DNA of 64,000 nucleotides from Helicostylum pulchrum (taxonomy: Eukaryota > Mucoromycota > Mucoromycetes > Mucorales > Mucoraceae): assembly GCA_025677825.1 (NCBI GenBank), contig JAIXMO010000052.1, positions 1 to 64,000 on the forward strand, given 5' to 3'. This document shows, piece by piece, positions 33,383-43,022 of the stretch; within the stretch, counting starts at the first letter, position 1, and every line of letters begins with the position of its first letter. A program made the translations under genes and the position numbers. Below the pieces are notes generated by a model that did not search any database, was not told where the DNA came from, and worked only from the letters and a program-made list of their open reading frames with translations.

Positions 33383-34680
33383 AATAATTATAAAAAAAAA
33401 AAGTAAGATAGATAGACAAGAAAAAAAGGCTAGTTCCTCCCGACCCGAAAAAAATAATTTCTTTTCATGCACATTTCTTGTTTGAAACAGAGTCCCCAAT
33501 AGCCGGATTTATTGTAATAACGTTGAACTTGCACTACACAAAATCTAGTAGACAAAATCTATGAATATTGTATATCCCTTTATTTGCTGAAAAAAATATG
33601 TTCGGTATCTTCAAATAAAAAGAGCTTAAACATTAGAACCACTGCTATGAAAAAGCTCATTGAGATACCATAGTTTAAACAAATCGCTCACATAAGAAAT
33701 CACTGCTAATTTAAGCAGCTGTAATAAATAATGGTTTTTAATTTATTGAGAAACAGGAAATGCGTTTTGGACCCAAGTTGTATAATACAAAACGGTTTTT
33801 TGGAATATATCTTTGATAAACAAAATTAAAAACGTACATTTTTTCTATTTTCATTTTTATGGGTCAACCCCTTTTGTTTTTTGGCCAAAAATCACATTTT
33901 TTTGATATTACTCCAGATCTAATTTGATTCTCTTTGTAGAAAAACAAGGATCAGACAGTACTCTTCTATACTATTCTAATTCATTCAAAATCATACTTCT
34001 AGTGCTATAATTGAAAGAGTAATGACGACAGAAAAATATACTTTTTTCGTGTAACTTCATTTTGCGATTTTTAGATTTACGCGATTACGTAAAATGTAGT
34101 TTTTTATTACCGTGTTTGGTCATAGCACCGGATATAGGTACTTAAAAACTGTAAATTGGTTGTTTATAAAAGAAAGAGTTACAGCTAAAACTGGGCGAGA
34201 GAACGCGTTTTAAAGAGATTATGACACTTTAAAGAGTTCTTGAATCCACCCAAGTTATTGTACACAAAAATAAGATGTGTATAACTAAAATACTACCACA
34301 GAAAATAGTATTTTTTGCTTGTTACTTTCATATTTTTTGGTTCTATTTTGTAGTTTTGCAAAATTGGATTCCATAAATCATTTAGTTGGCTCGAGCTTAA
34401 AAAAACTCTTCGTTGATTGACAACTAAAAGTTTTCTGTCTCTTTTTGTTTCTCTTTGATAACTATAGCCTAGTTCAGATATTAAAGGAAAGCAAGTCATA
34501 TTTTATTGAATGCATACAAAAAAAAAGAAAGGAAGAAAAAAAGAAAGGAAGAAAAAAAGAAAGGAAGAAAAAAAGAAAGGAAGAAAAAAAGAAAGAAAGA
34601 AAAAAGAAAAACGAGTGAATAAGAGCGAAAAGTAAAATATTTACATGTAAATTGGAAAGAAAGAAGGGGATATATGAAAT
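33383..34680. other. Intergenic
   Basis: No supported gene. A purine tandem repeat lies at about 34519-34610. Confidence 0.45.
34519..34610. repeat. Purine minisatellite, ~16-base unit
   Basis: A unit close to GAAAGGAAGAAAAAAA repeats about five times, then fades into GAAAGAAAGAAAAAAG. All purine on the plus strand. Confidence 0.8.
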
Positions 34681-36357
34681 TTACCGAGATGAATTAGCTA
34701 TGCGAAGGTTTTTAAAAGGACCCATCATGGATGCATACTGATTTTCAATACGAGAAGTATGCCTATTATGGGTGAATGTGATTTCTTTTTTCAACACCTG
34801 GTTGACATGAGCCATACGAGTAGGGTGCTTAAGTAAGGTGCTGGCGACTTTACAATAAGTATGTAATGTGGATAATTTAGATGGCTTAGAAGATTTAGAA
34901 GCTTGTTGACTTTCATCATTTTTCTTTTTCAACATGGCATCTTTATGCTTCTTGAAACAGGTAGGACTTTCTCTATAACAATGTTTAAATCTTTCAATTG
35001 TTTCGTCGTGAGATATACCTCTAGCACGTAATAAGAGATAGGATGGGAAGTAATTCTTCATAACAAGTCGAATAAATTCGGCGTCTGAAAGAGAGTCTTC
35101 TTCTTTGCATAAATCTTTGGAGTCAGTAGCTCCCTTAATCTTTAATGTCTCCATCTTTTGAAGTTTTTCTTCACTTGGTTTTTCTGCAAACTCAGGTCCC
35201 AGCGATGCAGAAAATTCTTTAGCAATAGAGGTAACATACTCTAATGAAAGTGTATGTCGAACAACAATAGACATAAGTGCAGGAGCAAGCAATGGGTAAT
35301 CATGAATAAGGTCACGAGCAGCCTGACGTTGATCGATTTCGGGAAACATGGGTTTGCCTTTTTCACCAAGCACCTGGTGAATATCCCAATCAGGCATAAC
35401 GGCATGATTAAGATAGAATAAGTTACTAGTATCCGCCGTTGTTGTTTCTTGTGGTTGTGATTGATCAAATAGATTTAAATCATATAAATCATTAAACTGG
35501 AACTGAAACATGGTTGATACTGGTCCTGTATCGGGTGAGTAATTACCTTCGGACCCAGAAGATGAAAGAACGTTGTCGGAAGAGGGCGGTGTAAGAGGTT
35601 GGTTTAATAATTGTTTCATAAGTTCATCATTGGCTAATCGAAGTTTGGAGTTCTCCTGTTGTAATCCATCAATAGTTTGTTCATGTTCTTCAACTTTTTC
35701 TTCTAATTGAGTAATATATTCTATCCATAGAAAAATGTAAATATAACATACCCTACATGTTTGTATCATAAACACACACACACACATACCTTTTCTTCGG
35801 ACTCGAAAGTTACGAGCTGAAATTTTGTTCCGTAATTGACGACGTTCCTTGGGTGTCATATTCTTCAATTTGGAAGCCGGAAATTGTTCATCCAACAACA
35901 TATCGTCATCTGAGTTTTCATCTCCACTACTCAATTGACTCCTCTTTTTCTTGTAAGAATTTTGAGGTAATTCTGTAACAAAGATAGAATCCTTCATTTT
36001 AGATTTTTTAGGTACAGTAGGCTTTTTTGTACGAACAGTACTGTTTACAGGCATAAACGTAACAAAGTTGTCTTCACGTTGTACAATCGATAATGATGAA
36101 TTGAATTCAGTATTACGCAGTGAAGATTTTATCTCATTCGAAGCAGGCTTTGGGTTCTTGTTTACCGGTTTTATCATCTGATTTGGTTGAATGGGTATAG
36201 GTTGAATAGCACTAGACGAAAAGTTTGCTGTTGCGTCTTGCAACAGGTACTGTAGTATTTCATTACTAGTATCCGAGCTTTGTACAGGTGTAGAAGCAAC
36301 AAGTGATTCAGACATAGTTTTATCATTATCAAGCCAGTCAAAATCTAAAGAATCCAT
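34681..36357 (-). CDS. bZIP transcription factor with in-frame intron
   Basis: A DNA-binding regulator. Exons are 36357-35790 and 35720-34681, giving 535 residues. The basic region and zipper read KERRQLRNKISARNFRVRRK, then EYITQLEEKVEEHEQTIDGL and QQENSKLRLANDELMKQLLN, near residues 169-240. This matches fungal factors with the N-K-I-S-A-R-N-F-R-V-R-R-K-E-Y core. The N-terminus has Ser/Pro-rich stretches and a short acidic patch (SSGDENSDDDMLLDEQF). The C-terminus is uncharacterised. The 69-base intron (35721-35789) has GTATGT and TAG ends and lies exactly between the basic region and zipper. It is a multiple of three with no stop, so an unspliced mRNA would add 23 hydrophobic, Cys-rich residues there. 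Target genes are unknown. Confidence 0.9.
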   Translation of the reverse strand: MDSLDFDWLDNDKTMSESLVASTPVQSSDTSNEILQYLLQDATANFSSSAIQPIPIQPNQMIKPVNKNPKPASNEIKSSLRNTEFNSSLSIVQREDNFVTFMPVNSTVRTKKPTVPKKSKMKDSIFVTELPQNSYKKKRSQLSSGDENSDDDMLLDEQFPASKLKNMTPKERRQLRNKISARNFRVRRKGMCVCVFMIQTCRVCYIYIFLWIEYITQLEEKVEEHEQTIDGLQQENSKLRLANDELMKQLLNQPLTPPSSDNVLSSSGSEGNYSPDTGPVSTMFQFQFNDLYDLNLFDQSQPQETTTADTSNLFYLNHAVMPDWDIHQVLGEKGKPMFPEIDQRQAARDLIHDYPLLAPALMSIVVRHTLSLEYVTSIAKEFSASLGPEFAEKPSEEKLQKMETLKIKGATDSKDLCKEEDSLSDAEFIRLVMKNYFPSYLLLRARGISHDETIERFKHCYRESPTCFKKHKDAMLKKKNDESQQASKSSKPSKLSTLHTYCKVASTLLKHPTRMAHVNQVLKKEITFTHNRHTSRIENQYASMMGPFKNLRIANSSR

Positions 36358-39287
36358 TTTTATATGTATTTATGTTATGTTGTTGGGAAAAAAGAAAGAG
36401 GTACGAGGTAGTTCGAAAAAAAAAAAAAAAAAAGAAAAATGGTAAGTCTCAGTGACTTGGGTTTAAGGTTGATCTTCAACCAATTGACCATTTCCTTTTT
36501 CAGAGACAACGTAATCATGTCCTAATTAAGGACCATTGACTTACAAATCCGTTTTTTTTTTCCAAGTCACGTTTCTGCATTAAAGAGATCCCGACATTAA
36601 ACCAACTTTTTTTTTGGTGCATCCTCTTACACTGCTTCTACTTTCAACTTACTCTTTTGTATTACATAGGAATAACAATGGCAAAAGCCTTGTAAGTGAT
36701 AGTAAACAATATTTTAAGGTTTTTGTAATAACCAGATTAAGTATTAAGTAAAATCTGAATTTACAAGAAAAAAAAATCGTTTCTTTCTTTCGTCATGGCC
36801 GATTTTTTCGCCTGTATAATTTTAAATCAAATGTAAGAAAAGAACGTGTGTTCACACTGTCTATATTTACACCGTTAATCCGAAAAATAATGCAACATAT
36901 TACTTTCTGTTTATCCACTTGCATGTACAAGTTAATTTCATAAAAAGGAACAATAAGTACATACACGTACAATATATAAAAATGATTACCTAACGTATAA
37001 GTGTTAGAAAAGCTCTTATATTAACATGCCTTATTTCGAAAAGAAAGTAATTTCCAATGTTAAAAGTAATAGCCAATATAATAAAGAGATATGGGACATC
37101 ATTTGTGGTATTTAAGCTTCGGTAAGTCTAGTATGGATTAATTCGTGTACTTCTATTATAAAAATATATATATATGTGTATATCTTCGACAGTAGAGCAA
37201 AGGGAAAACGGCAACAATCAGTGCAATAGATGCTACCTTTTGTGCAAGTAGCGCTGCTCGTAAAATTAATGCTGCGTCTTAAGTATGAGACGGACCCCTC
37301 ACCACCGAATCTCACAAAAAAAGGTATAGCTCTTGCCATATAGACACTTTATCTTCACCCAAGTAAGTGGTCCAAGTTTAATTAAATAAAGATGAGACTA
37401 TGTATCGAAGAACAAATTTAGTGATAGAACACCTCTAATAGCAATATTGTATCTAACCAGTGAGGAAACGAGTTATGACGACCAACCTGTTTAAAAGGTC
37501 AAGACGCTTTAAAAGTTTCGTAAGTTAAACAAGCCCTCCATCGTCAAAAATACAGAAACGCTCCTTTTGAATGTACAGTCATCTACTGTAGACTTGGACA
37601 AGTTCGTAAAGTATATAAAGGCAAAAAACCCCGAATGTCCTACCGAATAATCGTGGAATAGAGGCCTTGGTCAGTTTAAGGGAGACATGTAGACGCCCAA
37701 AGCTCTTTACTAGTGACCTAAAAATTTAAAGTTTCCTTCTTCTTTCTCAAAGTTTAAAAATTCCTCCCCTCCATTTTTTTCTTTTACTTTTACCGTACTG
37801 TAAAACGCAGATTAAATGCAAACAGTTTAGTTTTTTCGTTAACACGTCAATTAACTCCAGATCATTATTACGTGATCTGTTGTCATTATTCGTTGCGCAG
37901 CCTGTACTACAATATCGTTTGACATCGTCCCGTTCGTTTATTTATTTTCACACCAAAAAAAAAGTCATCAGGGGACATAAGATAGTTACTATTGATCCCG
38001 GAAAAAAAAACCCTGTTCCATCTCATAGTACTACTGACGCAAGTCTTTTCCACCAAACTAAGGGGAAAATATAAATATAAGCCGAGGTAAAATGGTTCTA
38101 AACCGGACTGATTACAACTATTATTTTTTAGCAAACATTTGTAAAACTATAATCGTCATTTGAAAAGTAATGATAATAGTATAAATGAAAGAATTTACTG
38201 ATACATCAACTCGAAAAAAAGAAATACGTCGTTACTACAGCAGCTTAGAATATATATATATATATATATATAAGACAAAGTCTTCTAGTTTAACAGATAT
38301 TCCTAAAAAATATTCATAGAAAAGAAAACAGTTGAATTTTAATGCCATTGTCTAATTTGATTTAAGGGGGAGGAAGGGTAAAAAAAAAAAAAGGACGAGC
38401 GGTTCAAGAATGAGTCTTGTGCATAATGATTAGGGAGGTGTGAGAGATGATGACATATCTTGTTTATCCAAGTGATGTATAATTAAATAGTACAACTACA
38501 AAGTGTTTAGGGAACACACTGATACTAAAAAAAAAGATAGAATGTAACAGGAAACATCAGTTTATATTTATTGTAAAATGTAGTTTCGGTAATACCTATT
38601 GTGCTTAATTTTTTGCACAAAGATACATACCTAGTTATATAAAAAAAAGACGGTTACTTATTGATCCATTGAAGAAATATGAGGGCACCTAGTAATAATA
38701 TACCAACAAAAAACCGAAAGACCTTTTGACCAATATCCCCTGCAAGATAAGCTGGATCGAAACAAACAAGAGGAGTTAAAATCTCTTATACTCTTATATT
38801 GAGAATTATACTTAGTATTATCAACCCTTTTTTTTTATAAGATAATAAGTGATGAACTTTTTTCTTAAATTCTCAACTAGTATTTTCCCAAACTGACGGT
38901 AAAAAAATATTCGTCACATTCGGAACTAATTACAACAAAGTGGGGGGGGGGGGGATATGCAATTCATATGTTAATCGATTGTACCACTTGCATTGTCCTG
39001 ATATGTATGAAAAAAAGTACGGGAACTAGCTGCATCGTCTTTTTTTTTTCTGGATAAACAAATCTTTTTTTTTTATACTATCATACTTTACATTAATAGT
39101 CTAGTTGTTTTAGGATATAAAAAAATAACTTACTCCTATAATTCTTCCTTCATAGATTATCTATTTATCCCTGATGCCTCTCAAAACACACACAAAAAAC
39201 ATATATATATATAATAAAAAAAAGGGAAATATTTATTGTTGAGATAATTGTATATGTATATAAAAGAGAGAAACAAAAGAGAGAAAC

Positions 39288-39351
<64 letters not shown>

Positions 39352-39479
39352 TACTATTACAGCAAAGATATATAGTTTTTCTCAACAATGAAAGAATTAA
39401 TTTAAAATAGATGTAAAAAACTGCCTGTCTAAAAACATAAAAAAAAAAAGCCCCATTTTCTTTTTTTATGTCTTTTTTG
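36358..39479. other. Gene-poor region
   Basis: I find no intact gene in these 3.1 kb. A start-like ATG with a GTAAGTG donor 14 bases later (about 36678-36700) has no convincing second exon. A coding-like but stop-interrupted stretch lies at 37531-37713. Repeats: (TA)n near 38248-38272, a G-run near 38941-38954, and a 59-base (AG)n at 39291-39349. Confidence 0.5.
39291..39349. repeat. (AG)n microsatellite
   Basis: About 29 AG units, preceded by AG-rich degenerate units. It is 131 bases past the stop of the small secreted peptide gene. Confidence 0.9.
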
Positions 39480-39629
39480 TTAGTTGGGTGTACAGAATGG
39501 AGTTCTTGTAGTAGCCGGATAAGCAAAACATCCAATTTCCTTGTGGTACTCTTCTGGTCTAGGAGATGCCTTGACTGTACCTAACAAAGCTACGATAACG
39601 ATAGAGATTGTAATTTTTGAGAATTGCAT
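39480..39629 (-). CDS. Small secreted peptide
   Basis: A 49-residue single-exon product. It has a standard signal peptide: MQFSKITISIVIVALLGTVK followed by AS at a likely cleavage point near residue 22. The mature part is about 28 residues, charged then Pro/Thr-rich, with two cysteines (RPEEYHKEIGCFAYPATTRT, then PFCTPN) that could form one disulfide. A TATA-like TATAAAT on the minus strand lies about 115 bases upstream (39741-39747). I do not recognise a family. It could be a wall or surface peptide or a signalling peptide; a chance ORF is unlikely given the clean signal sequence and promoter, but cannot be excluded. Confidence 0.55.
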   Translation of the reverse strand: MQFSKITISIVIVALLGTVKASPRPEEYHKEIGCFAYPATTRTPFCTPN

Positions 39630-41032
39630 TATTATTTTTATTATTTAGTTTGCTGTCGAAAAATTATTTGCTTGATTTTTTTTAAAAATGAAAAAGTATT
39701 AAAAAAAGAAAGAAAAAGAAGCGAGGGATAACTATCAAGTATTTATACAATTATACAATATTAATTTAATACCGAATACCGGCATAAAAAAAATGTTGCC
39801 ATTCGTCATGCCGGCACAAGTAAAACACAAGTTACCCTTCATTACCCAAGACGATGGTCAATGATGGTTTTTTTTTCTTCTTTAAAAAAAGTTGCAAGCC
39901 GTAGTTACTCTAGTCAAATACCAATAGAAAGCGTATTTTTTTTAATGTTAATATTTTTGGAAATACTAGGCAAAAGCGTACACACGCATACACACACATA
40001 CACACATACGCACATACGCACATACGCACGACAGAATGAGATATATTTTTTTTACCAGTAGTTTAATGAAACAAAGTGGCGGGCGTAATTTACTTTGGTC
40101 CCGAGGACATTGGCATTAATATTCCTATACCTTTTTTTTTTTCTACAAATAAAAAAAAATGAAGGCACCACTTTACATATGCATTCAATACACGTTTTTT
40201 TTTTTTTTTTTTTTTTTTGCGAACATTGTTTATATACTGTCATTTTTACCAACTTGTAAGAATATTTTATATAAAAATGACGCTAGCAAAAAAAAAAAAA
40301 AAAAAAAAAACTAACAACCTTGTTATATATCTATTAGAGCAGCCCGAAATCGGATCCAACTGCTTGCTGATAAAGTTTGTAATCATGTCTTTTTTTTTAA
40401 GCCGAATATTAATGACACGTTTTTTCCCATTCAAGTAAAATTAGGGAGGATGTATACGTTTTTTTTGGTCTTATTTGTCAATTCTATTTAATACCTCGTC
40501 ATTTAATCATATGAACTCTGACAAGAAGGTACGCAAGTCATTCAATGTAGTTAATGCAATATATATATATATATATATATATACTGGATCTCCCCCCTAT
40601 TTGATGCTTCAGCGAAACACTTAAACAACCATGAGACGTGCGAGAGGTTTATTTTCCTTTGTCAACAATAGTGATAGTAAGTAGGAGTAGATCCTTTGCC
40701 TGAATTTAAAGCATATTTTATCTCGGTAGACATATACATAAAAACGATTAAATAGATCATGAGAAAATAGACCCTCTGTTTTATCAAGAGTAATCTATTT
40801 ACTCCCTTTTTTTTCCCATTTGATCTTTTTTTTTCTTATTTTCATATAATAACCGCTATACATAATATTAATTAATGTTGTAAATGTTTCACTCGATTAC
40901 AATACTGTATAATTAGATATCGAACCCTTTCTTTTTTTTTCCAGAAAGTGTAAATAGAACGTGCATCAAGAATTTTTTACAATTTTATCTCCACACCTCT
41001 ACAAACAGAAACTGTGAGCGACTCTGACACGG
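39630..41032. other. Gene-poor, repeat-rich region
   Basis: No intact gene. It holds CACACA/CATACG tracts near 39977-40030, T- and A-runs at 40195-40218 and 40288-40310, and (TA)n near 40558-40582. A short ATG frame near 40631 (MRRARGLFSFVNNSD) leads nowhere. Confidence 0.45.
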
Positions 41033-41450
41033 TTGATCACTAGTTATTTGAAGCCAACGTTCAATGGATTTGTCGCAAATCATATAAAGACCGTTCAAGA
41101 GGTGCCAGCCCTTTTGGATGATGCTTTCTACACAAAAGTTCCTTTAGTAGTCTTCGGTATGGGAAATGTTTGGAAAAGATTGTGTCAAGCTCAAAAGAAA
41201 CAAATCGAGAGTGACCGATATTTTATATCGACAATTAAATAAACTAGAGGAAGAAAACAAGACCTAACTGCTTGCTTAAGATATTGACGAGTACAATAAA
41301 CGTCAAAAATATGTAGCGACTCTTTGTCGAGGGTTCAGCAAGTAAAAGAGGGCGGCGTACTTGTGCGCACCACATGTAACTTAATGTGGCAGCGTAATGT
41401 AAACGCTGCAAAAAATATGATGAAAATAAGTATTTCTATTTGGGAATGAG
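41033..41450 (+). pseudogene. Decayed TnpB/Fanzor-like C-terminus
   Basis: Plus-strand pieces resemble the C-terminal half of a TnpB/Fanzor nuclease. First comes VPALLDDAFYTKVPLVVFGM (from about 41100), resembling the RuvC-II neighbourhood. Then, after a frame change, LYRQLNKLEEENK, two stops and DIDEYN appear. Another frame change gives TSKICSDSLSR and VLVRTTCNLMWQRNVNAAKN followed by MM (about 41300-41425). DIDEY plus TSK-x-C is the usual lead into the zinc ribbon, and the Trp-Gln-Arg-x-x-x-Ala-Ala-Lys-Asn block is the RuvC-III site. Where the family has R-D, this copy has R-N, so the catalytic Asp is lost. It is a dead copy of a different subtype from the 13.6-15.5 kb one. Confidence 0.66.
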
Positions 41451-41556
41451 ACGGGTTACTCAAAAACGAATATTCGAATGATAAGATTTATTAGAAATAA
41501 TTCTGTTCGTTTAATTATGTAATTCTAGTTACTTGATTTTCGAGAAGTCGGAGTAG

Positions 41557-41836
41557 TTATGAAGCTTGAATTATTCTAGCTTCAAGCGTTTCGGTATCTG
41601 GTAAGTCTTGACGTTTGGTCGAGGCTTTTAAGTAGAGAGCCCAGAACTGATCAATTGGTATGAATAGGTGCATTATCCATGATAAAATAAACCCCCTTCG
41701 ATATCTTTTTAATCTGCGAAAGTGAAGTTCTTAAATTGTCATTTGTATTACATGTTCGGTCCGGATTGTGACGTTTAAAGCCTAATTTTGAAGCTCTCTC
41801 GCAACCTAAGCTCCGCACCCAGGCGAATCCATACAA
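41557..41836 (-). pseudogene. Broken Tc1/mariner-type DDE transposase
   Basis: On the minus strand, one frame ends KKISKGVYFIMDNAPIHTN, which is the second catalytic Asp block (MDNAPIHT) of Tc1/mariner and IS630-like transposases, followed by a stop at 41651-41653. Overlapping it in another frame, from about 41655 to 41557, is IDQFWALYLKASTKRQDLPD then TETLEARIIQAS and a stop. This matches the downstream family block (IEQFWA...KR...TL..RI). The segment between these blocks, with the usual PPYSPELNP-like motif, has been deleted. The piece lies beside the TnpB/Fanzor-like remnant on the opposite strand. Confidence 0.72.
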
Positions 41837-41883
41837 GAAGAAGCATCCAGCCAGCTATAGTTTTGTTCCTCCTCTAATCAAAA

Positions 41884-41886
41884 ATG
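41884..41886 (+). other. Candidate start codon exon of RPS25
   Basis: AAAAATGG context after TTGTTCCTCCTCT, a pyrimidine-rich leader typical of ribosomal-protein genes. The next bases, GTTCGT, would serve as a non-consensus donor. Phase 0 matches the exon at 42301. Confidence 0.4.
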
Positions 41887-42300
41887 GTTCGTATAACAGC
41901 ATGTACATGGAAAAATATAACAAATATAAATAAAGGTCAATGATGATGATTCCCCCCAATACACTACACACACACACACACGTATAAGAACAGGAAGCAA
42001 TACAGAAAAAAAAGAGATGAAAAAAGTACAGATTAATGACGATAACAGGGATGGATGGATGGATGTGAACAAGCAGATGATGTGGGATGTTTTGATTCTA
42101 CTATACATCCATCTAAAACGTTAGATTTATCACTACTGTTTGAAATTACATATAAACTTTCATTATCGCCAATGTTTTTTTTTCGGATGGAGTAGTGGGA
42201 AATGTGGAAGTCAATTGGCCTTTATTTTTATTTTTTTATTTTAATCATGTTTTTATTATAAATAGTTTTGTAAATTAACCAATGTTTTAAATTCATATAG

Positions 42301-42621
42301 GCTAAAAAAGACGTTGCTGGTAAGCCTAGTTCATCCTCTGGTGGAAAGAAGGCCAAGAAGAAGTGGTCCGCTAAGAAGGTTAAGGATAAGTCCAACAACA
42401 TTGTTATCCTCGATAAGCCTACCTACGATCGTTTGTTCAAGGAAGTCCCCACCTACAAGCTCATCTCCCAATCTGTCTTGGTTGATCGTCTCAAGTTAAA
42501 CGGTTCTTTGGCTCGTATTGCTATCCGTGAGCTCGAAGCTCAAGGTTTGATCAAGGCCATCTCTCGCCATCACGCTCAAGTTATCTACACTAGAGCTACT
42601 GGTGATGAAAAGAAGGAGTAA
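42301..42621 (+). CDS. RPS25: 40S ribosomal protein eS25, main exon
   Basis: A small-subunit protein needed for IRES and some unusual initiation. The main exon begins after ATATAG in phase 0 and encodes [20 protein letters not shown], then [20 protein letters not shown] and [20 protein letters not shown], and ends [11 protein letters not shown], about 106 residues. The composition and codon choice (CTC, GTC, AAG) are those of a highly expressed gene and differ from neighbours. The ATG must be in an upstream exon. The best candidate is the ATG at 41884-41886 after a pyrimidine tract, followed directly by GTTCGT. That would make a one-codon first exon and a 414-base intron, with an unusual donor. 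Identity is certain; the 5' end is not. Confidence 0.9.
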   Translation, partial: AKKDVAGKPSSSSGGKKAKKKWSAKKVKDKSNNIVILDKPTYDRLFKEVPTYKLISQSVLVDRLKLNGSLARIAIRELEAQGLIKAISRHHAQVIYTRATGDEKKE

Positions 42622-43022
42622 ACTCTTTTTCTTACTCTTTTAATTGTTTAATAAAATCTTTTTTTTTGTAAACCAAAAACATCTATATACTTTTGAAGCA
42701 TTGTAAAGAGGGGGTTTGAAATGGTCTAGATTGCACTGTCAGGGAGTGCATGAAATTTTTAACGGGATCAATCTGCTTAAAGGGGGTTATAATTGCTTGA
42801 GCGTCCTATTGCCCACGTGTAGTTAAAATAACTCAATATACGAAGAAATGCCGCATCACCCATTTTACTTTATGATGTTGCCGTGTGACGTGAATGGTAG
42901 TTTTTTTATCAGTTACAAAATCACTGCACATGAGTTTTTTTATGTACTCAAAAAGGGGGAGGGGGAAAAGCCAATTCTTTTTCACTTTCTTTCTTTTTTT
43001 TTTACTTCCTCTACATAAAAAA
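42622..43022. other. Intergenic, RPS25 3' end and K+ channel promoter
   Basis: No gene seen. Confidence 0.5.

Noticed and set aside
36678..36760. Possible first exon (ATGGCAAAAGCCTT then GTAAGTG)
   Set aside because: Good start and donor, but no downstream exon with coding character could be found.
39233..39535. 100-codon minus-strand frame with a Leu/Ser run
   Set aside because: The run is just translation of the (AG)n repeat; the real signal nearby is the short secreted peptide at 39480-39629.
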